The notes under the pieces were generated by a model, which made no database searches, was not told the DNA's origin, and worked only from the letters and a program-made list of their open reading frames with translations. A stretch of DNA of 61,521 bases from an uncultured Bacteroidota bacterium (lineage in GTDB: Bacteria; Bacteroidota; Bacteroidia; Bacteroidales; GWA2-32-17): the NCBI GenBank assembly GCA_903837285.1, contig CAILUD010000125.1:1-61521 (forward strand), read 5' to 3'. Shown here in pieces: positions 36,482 through 45,255 of this stretch. Both the position numbers and the translations under genes were made by a program. Within the stretch, counting starts at the first letter, position 1, and each line of letters begins with the position of its first letter.

Positions 36482-37108
36482 TTAAATTGTCCATTGATCA
36501 TGAATTACTCCAACTAAATAATAATTATCATTATACTTCTTATAAACTAACCTTAAACTACACCAATCTATACCTTCAAATTTTTTATCGATACCGGGAA
36601 AATGATTTTCTGTAAAATCGCAATTTTTATATACAGAATCAATGTTATTTATTGTATTACCGTTTTGTATAATTTTATTTATACTTTTATTTTCGGCATT
36701 TAAAAAATCGGCATTATAAACAAATTTCTTAAAGTATTCATTAATATTTAATGTAATAATCTCTCCACTTCCATCATAACTGCCCCAATTTATTGCATTT
36801 TGTTTTTTAACCAAATCTATGATTTCCAGTGATGTTAATTTTACATCTTTCAATGTATCAATAAAAGCATAAGCCGAAAATCTGACTCCTAATGTTGGGT
36901 GAATAAATTTTGAGAAAACATCAAAATCACTGTTCTTTATTGAAGTTAGAACTTGTGTTGTAAGTTCTAAAATTATTGAGTCTTTATTTACTGTCACACT
37001 TTCGTTTTGACTGTTTTCGGTCGACAAAGAATTTTCATGGTTTAAATTTTCTTGATTACAACAAGTAAATAACAACAATCCCAATGATAAGAATAAAATA
37101 TTTTTCAT
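36482..37108 (-). CDS. Lipoprotein of unknown function, last gene of cyd operon
   Basis: 208 residues with a lipoprotein signal (lipobox LLFTC, Cys16). The mature part is polar with a region of about 130 residues (FDVFSKFIHPTLGVRFSAYA, NWGSYDGSGEIITLNI, CSLRLVYKKYNDNYYLVGVI) that resembles NTF2-like/DUF4440-type periplasmic folds in rhythm, but I cannot assign it. It starts 6 bp after the cydB stop on the same strand, so it is probably co-expressed with cytochrome bd. Confidence 0.7.
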   Translation of the reverse strand: MKNILFLSLGLLLFTCCNQENLNHENSLSTENSQNESVTVNKDSIILELTTQVLTSIKNSDFDVFSKFIHPTLGVRFSAYAFIDTLKDVKLTSLEIIDLVKKQNAINWGSYDGSGEIITLNINEYFKKFVYNADFLNAENKSINKIIQNGNTINNIDSVYKNCDFTENHFPGIDKKFEGIDWCSLRLVYKKYNDNYYLVGVIHDQWTI

Positions 37109-37114
37109 AATAAA

Positions 37115-38245
37115 TTAATATATGTGTCCGGTTTCTTCTAATTCTTCTTTATTTATTTTTTTCTTTGACATTACCCTCCAGATATACCAAATATAAGCAA
37201 GAACAATCGGTATGAAAAGTGAAACATAACTCATTATTATTAAAGTATATTTACTTGAAGAAGAATTAAAAATTGTAAGTGATGACTCTAAATTATAAGT
37301 AGATGGATAAAAAGATGTATTGTTTAAACCAGCAATAATAAATAACGAAAAAACAACTGGAATTACTCCAATTATTGTAATCCAAAAAGCATTTAAAGAT
37401 TTTTGTATTCCTCCTTTATAAATTCCAAATATTACCAACAAAACACCTAAAAGAAAAACAGCTAATATTACCGGCATTTGCATAAAATTATGAAGATACT
37501 TTAAAGGCTCCATATACATTTTTCCTGTATTGGGGTCAATGGCAAAACCATCTTTTGTAATTAATATTCCCAAAAATAAAAGAAAAAATAACACAAAGCA
37601 CAATCCATTAATCAAAATCTGATTTGCCGAACGTTCAGATATTTTTTTGTTTTCTATATATTTCATAAAAAACATTGCGCCAGTAACCCTTGTCAGACAA
37701 AACAAAGCAAATCCCAATGAAATATTTTGTGTGTTTAACAAAAGATCAAAACCATAATAGCTGTTCATCCACGAACTTAAGTTAAACTTGTCGATCATGA
37801 AATATGAGCCGGTAAAAAAACTGCTAACAATTATCCCAATAAAAAATGTTGCTAAAAACCCATTTGCAATCTGAAAGATTTCATAAACTCTTGACCCTAA
37901 AACATTTCCCTGTTTCTTTCTGTATTCATACGAAACTGCTTGTGCAATAAATCCGAATAAAATAATTGTCCATATCCAATATGCACCGCTAAAACTAGTT
38001 GCATAAAATAAGGGAAAAGAAGCAAAAAAAGCACCACCAAAAGTTACAAGGGTTGTGAAAGTAAGCTCCCATTTTCTACCTAAGGCATTAACTAAAAGAG
38101 TTCTTTCATCTTCTGTTTTTGCTACCTGAAAAAGTAAGGTTTGTCCACCCTGAACAAACATTAAAAAAACAAGTATTGCTCCAATCAGTGAAATTATTAT
38201 CCACCAGTATTGTTGCAGTGCGGTTAAAGTCATTGTTTCAAACAT
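37115..38245 (-). CDS. cydB: Cytochrome bd oxidase subunit II
   Basis: 376 residues with about nine membrane spans. CydB stabilises the haem subunit CydA and forms the quinol-oxidising, O2-reducing bd complex. The N-terminal WWIIISLIGAILVFLMFVQGGQTLLFQ, the alternating hydrophobic blocks and the closing SYVSLFIPIVLAYIWYIW match the Bacteroidetes CydB group. Starts 4 bp after cydA. Confidence 0.93.
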   Translation of the reverse strand: MFETMTLTALQQYWWIIISLIGAILVFLMFVQGGQTLLFQVAKTEDERTLLVNALGRKWELTFTTLVTFGGAFFASFPLFYATSFSGAYWIWTIILFGFIAQAVSYEYRKKQGNVLGSRVYEIFQIANGFLATFFIGIIVSSFFTGSYFMIDKFNLSSWMNSYYGFDLLLNTQNISLGFALFCLTRVTGAMFFMKYIENKKISERSANQILINGLCFVLFFLLFLGILITKDGFAIDPNTGKMYMEPLKYLHNFMQMPVILAVFLLGVLLVIFGIYKGGIQKSLNAFWITIIGVIPVVFSLFIIAGLNNTSFYPSTYNLESSLTIFNSSSSKYTLIIMSYVSLFIPIVLAYIWYIWRVMSKKKINKEELEETGHIY

Positions 38246-38249
38246 AACT

Positions 38250-39779
38250 TTATTCTTTTGGACCGTTTTTAATTTGTTTTAACAATATTCTGATATCTGC
38301 TAAAAGCAGAACAGTAAATAATATAGCGAATAAAATAAAAGTGATTTGTACCGATGAAGTACTAATATGTGAAGTAGCTTTTGAAACCGGTAGTAAATCC
38401 TGAATAGCCCATGGTTGACGACCAACTTCGGCAACTATCCAACCGAGTTCAGTTGCAACATACCCTAAAGGAATTGTTAACACAGCCAGCCACAAAATTA
38501 ATTTTCTTTTGATTAATGTTTTTCGCCACAAAAAGAAAAGTATAACAAGTAGCAGAATTACAAAATAAAAACCTAATCCAACCATTAAATGAAAAGAATA
38601 AAATGTAATTGGAATATTAGGCACAACATCTTCTGGTTTATCTAAATACGCATAACCTAAGTCTTTATAGTTTGTTCTGAACTCAGATAAAGAAACACGC
38701 ATCTCGATAGTATCATTATCTTCTTTAGCTTCTTTATATTTATTTAAAGCAATCATTGCAATTGTTCCGCGCTCCATTCTTTTAAAAACCGGCTCTATTC
38801 CCTGATATTGATTACCATAAACTAAATCGTAAATTCCGGGCACAAATGCATTTTTATCGCGATATCCAAGTTTAGAAAGCATTCCGGGCATTTCCATTTT
38901 AAATATAAAGTGATTTACTGTATCGCTAATTGGTATATCTGGCCTCAAAATAGCTAAAGCAATAATCGGAGCTCTGGTTCTGCCAATAAACAACCCTTCC
39001 ATTGCAGCTAATTTTACAGGTTGTTTTTGTGCAATCTGATATGTTGAAGTATCACCAGAAACAGTTACAAGCATAGTTGCTACAAAGCCAAAAATTGCAC
39101 CAACTAGTATGCTTTTTTTCGCAAAACTTTCGTGACGTTTTTTAATTAAATACCATGAACTTACTCCAACTACAAACAATGCAGCAACAACATACGCAGA
39201 TGTTATGGTATGCCAGAATTTATGAATAGCAAAAGGAGAAAAAGCCACTTCCCAGAAATTAACCATTTCACAACGTGCAGTATCAGGATTAAATGTCATT
39301 CCAACAGGGTCGTTCATCCAAGCATTAGCAACTAATATCCACCACGAAGATAATACTGAGCCTATTGTTACAAGCCACGTTGATAATAAATGAGTTTTTT
39401 TCCCAACCTTATTCCAACCAAAAAACATTAAAACAATAAAAGTGCTTTCTAAAAAGAATGCCAAAATCCCTTCAATTGCAAGAGGAGCGCCAAATAAATC
39501 GCCAACTATCCAGGAATAATTTGACCAGTTGGTGCCAAATTCAAATTCCAGAATTATTCCGGTTGCTGCACCAATGGCGAAATTTATTCCGAACAATTTC
39601 ATCCAGAATTTTGTTATTTTTCTCCACTCCTCGTTACCCGTTTTAACATAAATGCTTTCCATTATTGCCATTATAAAGGAAAGTCCCAATGTTAACGGAA
39701 CAAAAAGCCAATGATAAATTGATGTTAGAGCAAATTGTGCCCGCGACCAATCAACTAATGAAATATCAGATATGCTCAT
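38250..39779 (-). CDS. cydA: Cytochrome bd oxidase subunit I
   Basis: 509 residues with about nine membrane spans. It binds haems b558, b595 and d and oxidises quinol. His23 (SIYHWLFVPLTLGLS) is the family's N-terminal haem ligand, and the characteristic GRQPWAIQDLLP motif is present near residue 450. An insertion-free Q-loop suggests the short-loop class. It lies between a DUF4492 small membrane protein and cydB in one operon, giving micro-aerobic respiration or O2 removal in an otherwise fermentative genome segment. Confidence 0.95.
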   Translation of the reverse strand: MSISDISLVDWSRAQFALTSIYHWLFVPLTLGLSFIMAIMESIYVKTGNEEWRKITKFWMKLFGINFAIGAATGIILEFEFGTNWSNYSWIVGDLFGAPLAIEGILAFFLESTFIVLMFFGWNKVGKKTHLLSTWLVTIGSVLSSWWILVANAWMNDPVGMTFNPDTARCEMVNFWEVAFSPFAIHKFWHTITSAYVVAALFVVGVSSWYLIKKRHESFAKKSILVGAIFGFVATMLVTVSGDTSTYQIAQKQPVKLAAMEGLFIGRTRAPIIALAILRPDIPISDTVNHFIFKMEMPGMLSKLGYRDKNAFVPGIYDLVYGNQYQGIEPVFKRMERGTIAMIALNKYKEAKEDNDTIEMRVSLSEFRTNYKDLGYAYLDKPEDVVPNIPITFYSFHLMVGLGFYFVILLLVILFFLWRKTLIKRKLILWLAVLTIPLGYVATELGWIVAEVGRQPWAIQDLLPVSKATSHISTSSVQITFILFAILFTVLLLADIRILLKQIKNGPKE

Positions 39780-39780
39780 T

Positions 39781-39999
39781 TTACTTTTGTTTTGTCAATG
39801 AGTTAATTACATATTCACTTTTTTGCTCTTCGCTACTAAATTTTGATGATAAAAAATCCTGAAAGAAAAAAATTTTTAAAACCACAAACATTATAAACAA
39901 CTTAATAAAAAGAATTAGAAATAGCTTTTTACCAAGTTTTCCGGGATTTCGAAAACTGTTTAAATAGAAATAACCAACTTTTCGTATAAATTGTTTCAA
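39781..39999 (-). CDS. DUF4492 small membrane protein of the cyd operon
   Basis: 72 residues with one strong membrane segment (LFLILFIKLFIMFVVLKIFFF). The N-terminus MKQFIRKVGYFYLNSFRN and overall length match DUF4492 proteins, which occur directly before cydA in Bacteroidetes and epsilonproteobacteria. The start is a TTG, chosen because it gives the family length. One base separates it from cydA. It may be a small subunit like CydX, but that role is inference. Confidence 0.85.
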   Translation of the reverse strand: MKQFIRKVGYFYLNSFRNPGKLGKKLFLILFIKLFIMFVVLKIFFFQDFLSSKFSSEEQKSEYVINSLTKQK

Positions 40000-40122
40000 A
40001 TACCAATAATTAGTAAAAAAAGCACAATTGTTTTTTGAAAAAAATCTTAACGGGATAAATATAAGAATTTTTTGAGTTAGAATTTAAGAAAGTGCAATAC
40101 AACAGTTTTCTAAAAATACATG

Positions 40123-40854
40123 CTATTCATACATGTTTGCAATTTTCTTAAGAGCTTTTTGATCTAAGAGCTTAATTTTTCTACCGCTTAATTCTATAAG
40201 TTTATCCTCTTTAAATTCACTTAAAAGCCTTATAACTGATTCGGTAGCTGTTCCAATAATATTTGCAAGCTCTTCTCTTGTAAGCGAAATCTGCAACACA
40301 TTTTCAGCATCAAGTCCAAAATTATCTTTTAAAATAAATAAAACTTCAGCTAAGCGTTCTCTAACAGTTTTTTGAGCAATATCTGTAATAAATGAGTTTG
40401 CTTCACCTAATTCTCTGCAGGTTAGCTGAAGTAATTCGATTGTAAATTCTGGGTTCTTGCGAAGTAAGGCAAATAAAGATTCCCCGGGAATAAAACACAT
40501 TGTAGCATCTTCTAAAACTTTTGCAGTATGGCAAGCAAGCTCTCCGCTTAACAATGAACGATAACCAATTATTTCTCCTTTTTTTGCAAATCTAATAATT
40601 TGCTCACGACCTTCCAATCCGGTTTTATATAACTTAACTATCCCTTTATTAACACAATAAAAACCATTTACTCTACTTCCTTCGTGATAAATAATATTTC
40701 CTTTTTTATGAAAATTACAGCCTTTATCAAAATTTAAATTTGTTATTTCTTCATTTGATAATTGCGAAAAAAGAGAATGTGATATTATTGCACAATCGTC
40801 GCATCCAGGTATTGTTGTTAGATTTTTCATTAAACGTCTATTTGTTAAAAGCAT
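40123..40854 (-). CDS. Crp/Fnr-family transcription regulator
   Basis: 243 residues, or 235 from the second ATG at 40830 (MKNLTTIPGCDDCAII). It has a cyclic-nucleotide-binding-type beta roll (about 45-155, GNIIYHEGSRVNGFYCVNKG) and a C-terminal winged helix (LTREELANIIGTATESVIRL). An N-terminal Cys-x2-Cys pair (CDDC) and a further Cys (KGCNF) resemble the redox cysteines of Fnr-like proteins, though not the exact Fnr spacing. It lies about 120 bp upstream of the cyd operon on the same strand and could control it in response to oxygen or redox state. Confidence 0.9.
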   Translation of the reverse strand: MLLTNRRLMKNLTTIPGCDDCAIISHSLFSQLSNEEITNLNFDKGCNFHKKGNIIYHEGSRVNGFYCVNKGIVKLYKTGLEGREQIIRFAKKGEIIGYRSLLSGELACHTAKVLEDATMCFIPGESLFALLRKNPEFTIELLQLTCRELGEANSFITDIAQKTVRERLAEVLFILKDNFGLDAENVLQISLTREELANIIGTATESVIRLLSEFKEDKLIELSGRKIKLLDQKALKKIANMYE

Positions 40855-40965
40855 AATATTAAAATCTTTCTTGAAAAATTAATCTCCATTTTAATGGTAT
40901 AAAGATACTGTTATTACATATATTTACATCTGTAAATTTTGTGTTTAATGACATCTTTCGAATAG

Positions 40966-41322
40966 ATGAAAACCTTAGTATTAGGGGCAAGTACAAACCA
41001 AAAACGCTATTCTTTTAAAGCAATTGAAAGACTGCAGAAATATGGTCATGAAGTTGTTGCAATTGGTGGTAGAGTTGGAAATATTGGAAATATTACAATA
41101 ACAACTGACAAATTATTGTTTTTAGATATTCATACTATTGCGATGTATTTATCGCCAGATAGACAAAAAGAATATTACGATTATATTATTTCTTTAAAAC
41201 CCAATAGAATAATTTTTAATCCGGGAACCGAGAACCCTCTTTTTGCAAAAAAAGCAAAAGAGAATGGCATTAAAACATACAATTCATGTGTTTTAGTAAT
41301 GCTAACTCAAAATAAATATTAA
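40966..41322 (+). CDS. CoA-binding domain protein (YccU-like)
   Basis: 118 residues with a Rossmann CoA-binding fold: TLVLGASTNQKRYSFKAIER at the N-terminus, IFNPGTENPLFAKKAKENGI near the end. Small proteins of this kind bind CoA, with no established reaction. Divergent from the Crp/Fnr gene with 111 bp between, and convergent with pheS, whose stop lies 3 bp away. Confidence 0.88.
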   Translation: MKTLVLGASTNQKRYSFKAIERLQKYGHEVVAIGGRVGNIGNITITTDKLLFLDIHTIAMYLSPDRQKEYYDYIISLKPNRIIFNPGTENPLFAKKAKENGIKTYNSCVLVMLTQNKY

Positions 41323-41325
41323 AAT

Positions 41326-42345
41326 TTAAATTGAATTTGAGAATTGTTTTAAAAACCTAACATCATTTTCCGAAAACATTCTTAAATCTTTTACCTGAAA
41401 TTTTAAATTTGTAATTCTTTCTATACCCATTCCAAATGCATATCCAGTATATTCTTTACTGTTAATACCACATTTTTCTAATACATTAGGATCAACCATA
41501 CCACAACCAAGAATTTCGACCCAACCGGTGTGTTTGCAAAACGCACAGCCTTCGCCTCCACATAAATTACACGAAATATCCATTTCTGCAGAAGGTTCTG
41601 TAAACGGGAAATAAGAAGGTCTTAATCTTATTTTAGTTTCTGCTCCAAACATTTCTCGAGCAAAATATAACAACGTTTGCTTAAGGTCGGCAAATGAAAC
41701 ATGGTGATCAATATATAAACCCTCTACCTGATGAAAAAAACAATGTGCACGAGCAGAGATAGCTTCGTTTCTGAAAACACGCCCTGGCATAATTATACGA
41801 ATAGGCGGTTTTTGGTTTTCCATTACTCTTACCTGCACCGAAGAAGTATGTGTTCGTAACAATATATCCGGACTTTTTTCTATAAAAAAGGTATCCTGCA
41901 TATCACGTGCAGGGTGTTCTTCCGGAAAATTTAATGCGGTAAAAACATGCCAGTCATCTTCAATTTCAGGTCCTTCTGAAACTGTAAATCCTAAGCGACT
42001 AAATATATCTATTATTTCATTTTTAACAATACTTAATGGATGCCGACTGCCAACTTCAATAGAATCGCCAGGCATTGTTAAGTCACTTTTTACATTAACT
42101 GTTTCTTCGTTTTCAACTTTCTGAGAAAATGCAGAAAATTTTTCCTGAGCTTCAGTTTTTAATACATTTAGTAATTGTCCAACTTCTTTCTTTTGATCGC
42201 TTAAAACCTGTTTAAACCCATCAAATAATATTGAAATCTCCCCTTTTTTAGAAAGATATTTCAATCTAAATTCTTCTAATTGTGCCTTATTTGCAATTTG
42301 TGCTGAACGAATTTCAGATAACAAATATGTAATTTTATCTTTCAT
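41326..42345 (-). CDS. pheS: Phenylalanine-tRNA ligase alpha subunit
   Basis: 339 residues, class II synthetase. Motif 2 reads MPGRVFRNEAISARAHCFFHQ, and the C-terminal GFGMGIERI-like motif appears as YAFGMGIERITNL. The N-terminal coiled coil (about 1-90) binds tRNA. It charges tRNA-Phe with PheT, which is not in the window. It is 9 bp downstream of a peptidyl-prolyl isomerase gene on the same strand. Confidence 0.97.
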   Translation of the reverse strand: MKDKITYLLSEIRSAQIANKAQLEEFRLKYLSKKGEISILFDGFKQVLSDQKKEVGQLLNVLKTEAQEKFSAFSQKVENEETVNVKSDLTMPGDSIEVGSRHPLSIVKNEIIDIFSRLGFTVSEGPEIEDDWHVFTALNFPEEHPARDMQDTFFIEKSPDILLRTHTSSVQVRVMENQKPPIRIIMPGRVFRNEAISARAHCFFHQVEGLYIDHHVSFADLKQTLLYFAREMFGAETKIRLRPSYFPFTEPSAEMDISCNLCGGEGCAFCKHTGWVEILGCGMVDPNVLEKCGINSKEYTGYAFGMGIERITNLKFQVKDLRMFSENDVRFLKQFSNSI

Positions 42346-42354
42346 TTAAACCTT

Positions 42355-43194
42355 CTATTTTATTTGTTTTATTTTCATCTTGATATCAACCATGGGCCTA
42401 TCATTCTTGTCTTTTTTTTGAGCAGCAATACTGTCAACAACATTCATGCCCTCAACTACTTCGCCAAACACAGTATAATTACCGTCAAGATGAGGCGTAC
42501 CGCCAATTGTTGTATATAATTTTCTTTGCTCGGGAGTAAATATAAATTTACCAACTTTAGCAAGTTCTTTTTCTGCTATAGGATCAAGTTCTTTAATAAA
42601 GTTCATTAACGATTCTTGGCTACCAATTTTCTTTACAGAGTCGAGCCTAACCCTTAAACTTTCGCTTTCAGGAGCCATCATTAATTTTCCCAAAATCTGA
42701 TTTTTCAAATTTATGTTTTTCTTTGATTCAATCATATCTAACTCTTGAGGAGTAAACACTTTCCCTTGTACAATGTAAAACTGTGAACCTGATGATTCTT
42801 TCTTAGGATTAACGTTATCGCCCTCACGTGCAGCAGCAATAGCGCCCTTTTTGTGATATATTCCTGCAATAATTTCAGCAGGGATATTATAACCTGGTCC
42901 TCCGTTACCAAGCATTGCTTCTGGTAATGCATTTTTTGAGTCCGGATCTCCGCCTTGAATCATAAACTCGCTAATTACTCTATGAAAAAGCAAATCGTCA
43001 TAAAGCTTCTCAGAAACTAGTTTTATAAAGTTATCTCGATGCAAAGGTGTTTCGTTATAGAGCTTAATTTTAATGTCGCCATATTTGGTACTAACTAAAA
43101 ACATTTTTTCGGAATTGCCTGACATAAAAACAAATGAAGACAGCAACCCTAATAATACAACTGCTAAACCAAGATATAAAATGGATCGTTTCAT
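42355..43194 (-). CDS. Cyclophilin-type peptidyl-prolyl isomerase, exported
   Basis: About 279 residues from the ATG at 43194, which gives a signal anchor (MKRSILYLGLAVVLLGLLSS); an ATG at 43239 is also possible. Cyclophilin blocks are NFIKLVSEKLYDDLLFHRVI, FMIQGGDPD, SSGSQFYIVQG and TVFGEVVEGMNVVDSI. An insertion of about 80 residues between the last two (QELDMIESKKNINLKNQILG region) is typical of Bacteroidetes versions. It should fold periplasmic proteins by proline isomerisation. Precedes pheS by 9 bp. Confidence 0.92.
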   Translation of the reverse strand: MKRSILYLGLAVVLLGLLSSFVFMSGNSEKMFLVSTKYGDIKIKLYNETPLHRDNFIKLVSEKLYDDLLFHRVISEFMIQGGDPDSKNALPEAMLGNGGPGYNIPAEIIAGIYHKKGAIAAAREGDNVNPKKESSGSQFYIVQGKVFTPQELDMIESKKNINLKNQILGKLMMAPESESLRVRLDSVKKIGSQESLMNFIKELDPIAEKELAKVGKFIFTPEQRKLYTTIGGTPHLDGNYTVFGEVVEGMNVVDSIAAQKKDKNDRPMVDIKMKIKQIK

Positions 43195-43365
43195 AACTAC
43201 TAAATTAAAGCGGAAAATTACAAAAAAATAATGATTCATTAAATTACAAGTGATAGTCCTATTTAAATAAACAATTCATTTTTACTTGAAACAAACTTAT
43301 TAAAAAAATAATCATAACTTTAATACAAACATTATCGTAAAAAATTACAATTTAAAATCAACTTT

Positions 43366-44229
43366 ATGAAAATCGCATTTCTTTTGCTCCTTATTTTTAT
43401 TACTATTATATCGTTTGGACAAGATTCCGATAGTATTCAAAGAAACCGTCAAGCAATACCCGACTCTGCGTTTGAAGATATGGGAGTTGCTGTTTCGCCA
43501 GCAAGTATGCACCTTTCTATAAAGCCAGGTAGTTCTGTTGTAAAAGAAATTAAAGTAAATAATGTTACAAAAAAATCTTATAATTTTAATGTCGGATATT
43601 GCGATTTTGAAATGGGCAGAAATGGAAAGCCTTTATCATTAAAAACTGGTGAAGGAAAATATGGGCTATCAAAATGGATTAATGTTTCACCATCATATTT
43701 TACATTAAAGCCCGGCGAAGAAATTAAATTAAAAGTTGTAATTGAAATTCCCGAACAAGAAGATGCCTATCGTGCAGCATGGACTATTATTACTATTGAT
43801 CAAATTGCAGATCGCCCTGCGCTTGGTGCTGAGAATAAATCAGACAGAGTTGCGTTTGGAGTTATTCCAAGCTTTGGTTTTGGCGTTTACATTTACCAAA
43901 ACCCACCAAATGTTAAAATAAATAATGTTGTAATCGAGAAATTTAATTTTCATGAAAAGGAAGGAAAACGAAAAATTGAAATGACTGTTAATAATACAGG
44001 TGACGGCATTAGCTATTGTTCTTCATACGTTGAATTAACTAATACAAAAACTGGAATTCAAAATAAGCTTCAGGTTAAGAAATTTACAATATTACCACAA
44101 TATTTTAGAGACTTTTTTTACGACCTACCAGCAGGCTTACCTTCAGGAAATTACACGGCTGTTGGAGTCGTTGATTTTGGTAGTTCAGAAGAAATTGTTG
44201 CTGCACAAGCAGAATTTGTTGTACCATAA
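43366..44229 (+). CDS. PapD-like periplasmic chaperone, candidate
   Basis: 287 residues with a signal peptide (cut near SFGQ, residue 19). The N-terminal Ig-like domain reads VAVSPASMHLSIKPGSSVV then DFEMGRNGKPLSL and WINVSPSYFTLKPGEEIKLK, the general shape of periplasmic pilus chaperones. A second beta-sandwich follows (VVIEKFNFHEKEGKRKIEM, DLPAGLPSGNYTAVGVVDF). Downstream lie two related secreted proteins and a large outer-membrane barrel, so this fits a chaperone of a chaperone-usher-like system. The classic basic pocket is not obvious, so the role is inference from fold rhythm and context. Confidence 0.65.
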   Translation: MKIAFLLLLIFITIISFGQDSDSIQRNRQAIPDSAFEDMGVAVSPASMHLSIKPGSSVVKEIKVNNVTKKSYNFNVGYCDFEMGRNGKPLSLKTGEGKYGLSKWINVSPSYFTLKPGEEIKLKVVIEIPEQEDAYRAAWTIITIDQIADRPALGAENKSDRVAFGVIPSFGFGVYIYQNPPNVKINNVVIEKFNFHEKEGKRKIEMTVNNTGDGISYCSSYVELTNTKTGIQNKLQVKKFTILPQYFRDFFYDLPAGLPSGNYTAVGVVDFGSSEEIVAAQAEFVVP

Positions 44230-44345
44230 GGTAACCATTTACTATAAATAAAGTATAACGCAAATGTTAATAACCTGTTAATATCTTACTTTAAAAAACA
44301 TAAAGTTGATTAACCTAAATCACTGACAAAGAACAAATAATAAAC

Positions 44346-44394
44346 TTCTGACTATCGTGTAGCACGATTTTCAGAAACGCGTTTGTCATCGCGT
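44346..44394 (+). promoter_or_regulatory. Two hairpins in the leader of the subunit gene
   Basis: Arms ATCGTG/CACGAT around a TAG loop nest inside TTCTGA/TCAGAA (44346-44376), followed by ACGCG/CGCGT (44377-44394). They lie 49 bp before the first subunit gene, without a T run, so mRNA stability or processing is more likely than termination. Confidence 0.5.
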
Positions 44395-44442
44395 AGTTAG
44401 GACTAACAGAATTTTTAATTTTTTTAATTTAATCTATTAAAT

Positions 44443-45195
44443 ATGAAAAAAATAATCTTAATCGTTTCTTTTCTAGGTTTCTTTTCAGCATTTTCTTTTG
44501 GGCAACTAATTGACGAAAAAAATGTAACAGTAACAATGGATTTGCAACCAGTTTTGCAACTTCATATGACTACTTCTGACCAAGTTGACTTTGTATTTGA
44601 TGATATCCGAGAATATTATGGTGGTATAATTAAATATGCTGCTACTATTTTAAAGGTGTCTTCATCTGTCTCTTGGGATCTATACGCTGTAGGAACTTCG
44701 CAAAATGGTACAACATGGGATCAACAAATGTCATACAGCACAGTTGTTAATCCTAACTCCGTTAGCGCACTTCCTTTAAGTTTATTAGAACTTCATCAAT
44801 ATGAAGCAAATGCTTTTGGATTAGCTGGCTTCGACTATAGCGAATTATTTCAGGCAGCTAACGTAGCTATTCCAGTAACTGGTCAAAACAGTATTTATAA
44901 TTCTGCTACACCTTATACAGCTCCTCTTGCAACTGATAAATATATTCAGGGATCAGCTGGTACAGGTCTTTTATTAGGTGCTCCAGGTGGAAGTTACTTA
45001 ACCGCAGTTCCTGCTGCAGGTGCTTTTAGCAATTATTATTTTACAATTGATTATCGTATTCTTCCAGGATTACCTGCAACATTTCCTATGGCAGGTACAA
45101 GTGCTTTAGTTTCTGAAGCATTAGTTCCACCACAATATGCAGAACCTGGTGTTTACACCATGAATGCAAAATACATTCTTTTAGAAGATCAATAG
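44443..45195 (+). CDS. Secreted fibre-subunit-like protein 1
   Basis: 250 residues with a signal peptide cut near SFGQ (about residue 21). The mature protein begins with a beta-rich domain (VTVTMDLQPVLQLHM, VDFVFDDIREYYGGI, LKVSSSVSWDLYAVG) and closes with YYFTIDYRILPGLPATF and EPGVYTMNAKYILLE. The next gene repeats the landmarks FDDxxxYxxGI, IDYRILPG and GVYxMxxxYxLxE. The PGVY-type closing strand recalls pilin and coat-protein-U subunits that complete an Ig fold by strand exchange. It is between the chaperone-like gene and a terminator that precedes subunit 2. Role inferred. Confidence 0.6.
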   Translation: MKKIILIVSFLGFFSAFSFGQLIDEKNVTVTMDLQPVLQLHMTTSDQVDFVFDDIREYYGGIIKYAATILKVSSSVSWDLYAVGTSQNGTTWDQQMSYSTVVNPNSVSALPLSLLELHQYEANAFGLAGFDYSELFQAANVAIPVTGQNSIYNSATPYTAPLATDKYIQGSAGTGLLLGAPGGSYLTAVPAAGAFSNYYFTIDYRILPGLPATFPMAGTSALVSEALVPPQYAEPGVYTMNAKYILLEDQ

Positions 45196-45204
45196 AAATT
45201 AATT

Positions 45205-45237
45205 AAAAGGATTAACCATTTTGGTTAATCCTTTTTT
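45205..45237 (+). terminator. Strong terminator between the two subunit genes
   Basis: A perfect 14-bp stem (AAAAGGATTAACCA at 45205-45218 and its complement 45222-45235), a 3-nt loop and a T run. It lies 9 bp after subunit 1 and before subunit 2 and the usher-like gene, so it would reduce downstream expression rather than end the locus. Confidence 0.88.
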
Positions 45238-45255
45238 AAATTAAAAAATTACCGA

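Noticed and set aside
39781..40122. Fnr/Crp binding site upstream of the cyd operon
   Set aside because: No TTGAT-N4-ATCAA or TGTGA-N6-TCACA type palindrome could be found by eye, so regulation by the adjacent Crp/Fnr protein stays a guess.
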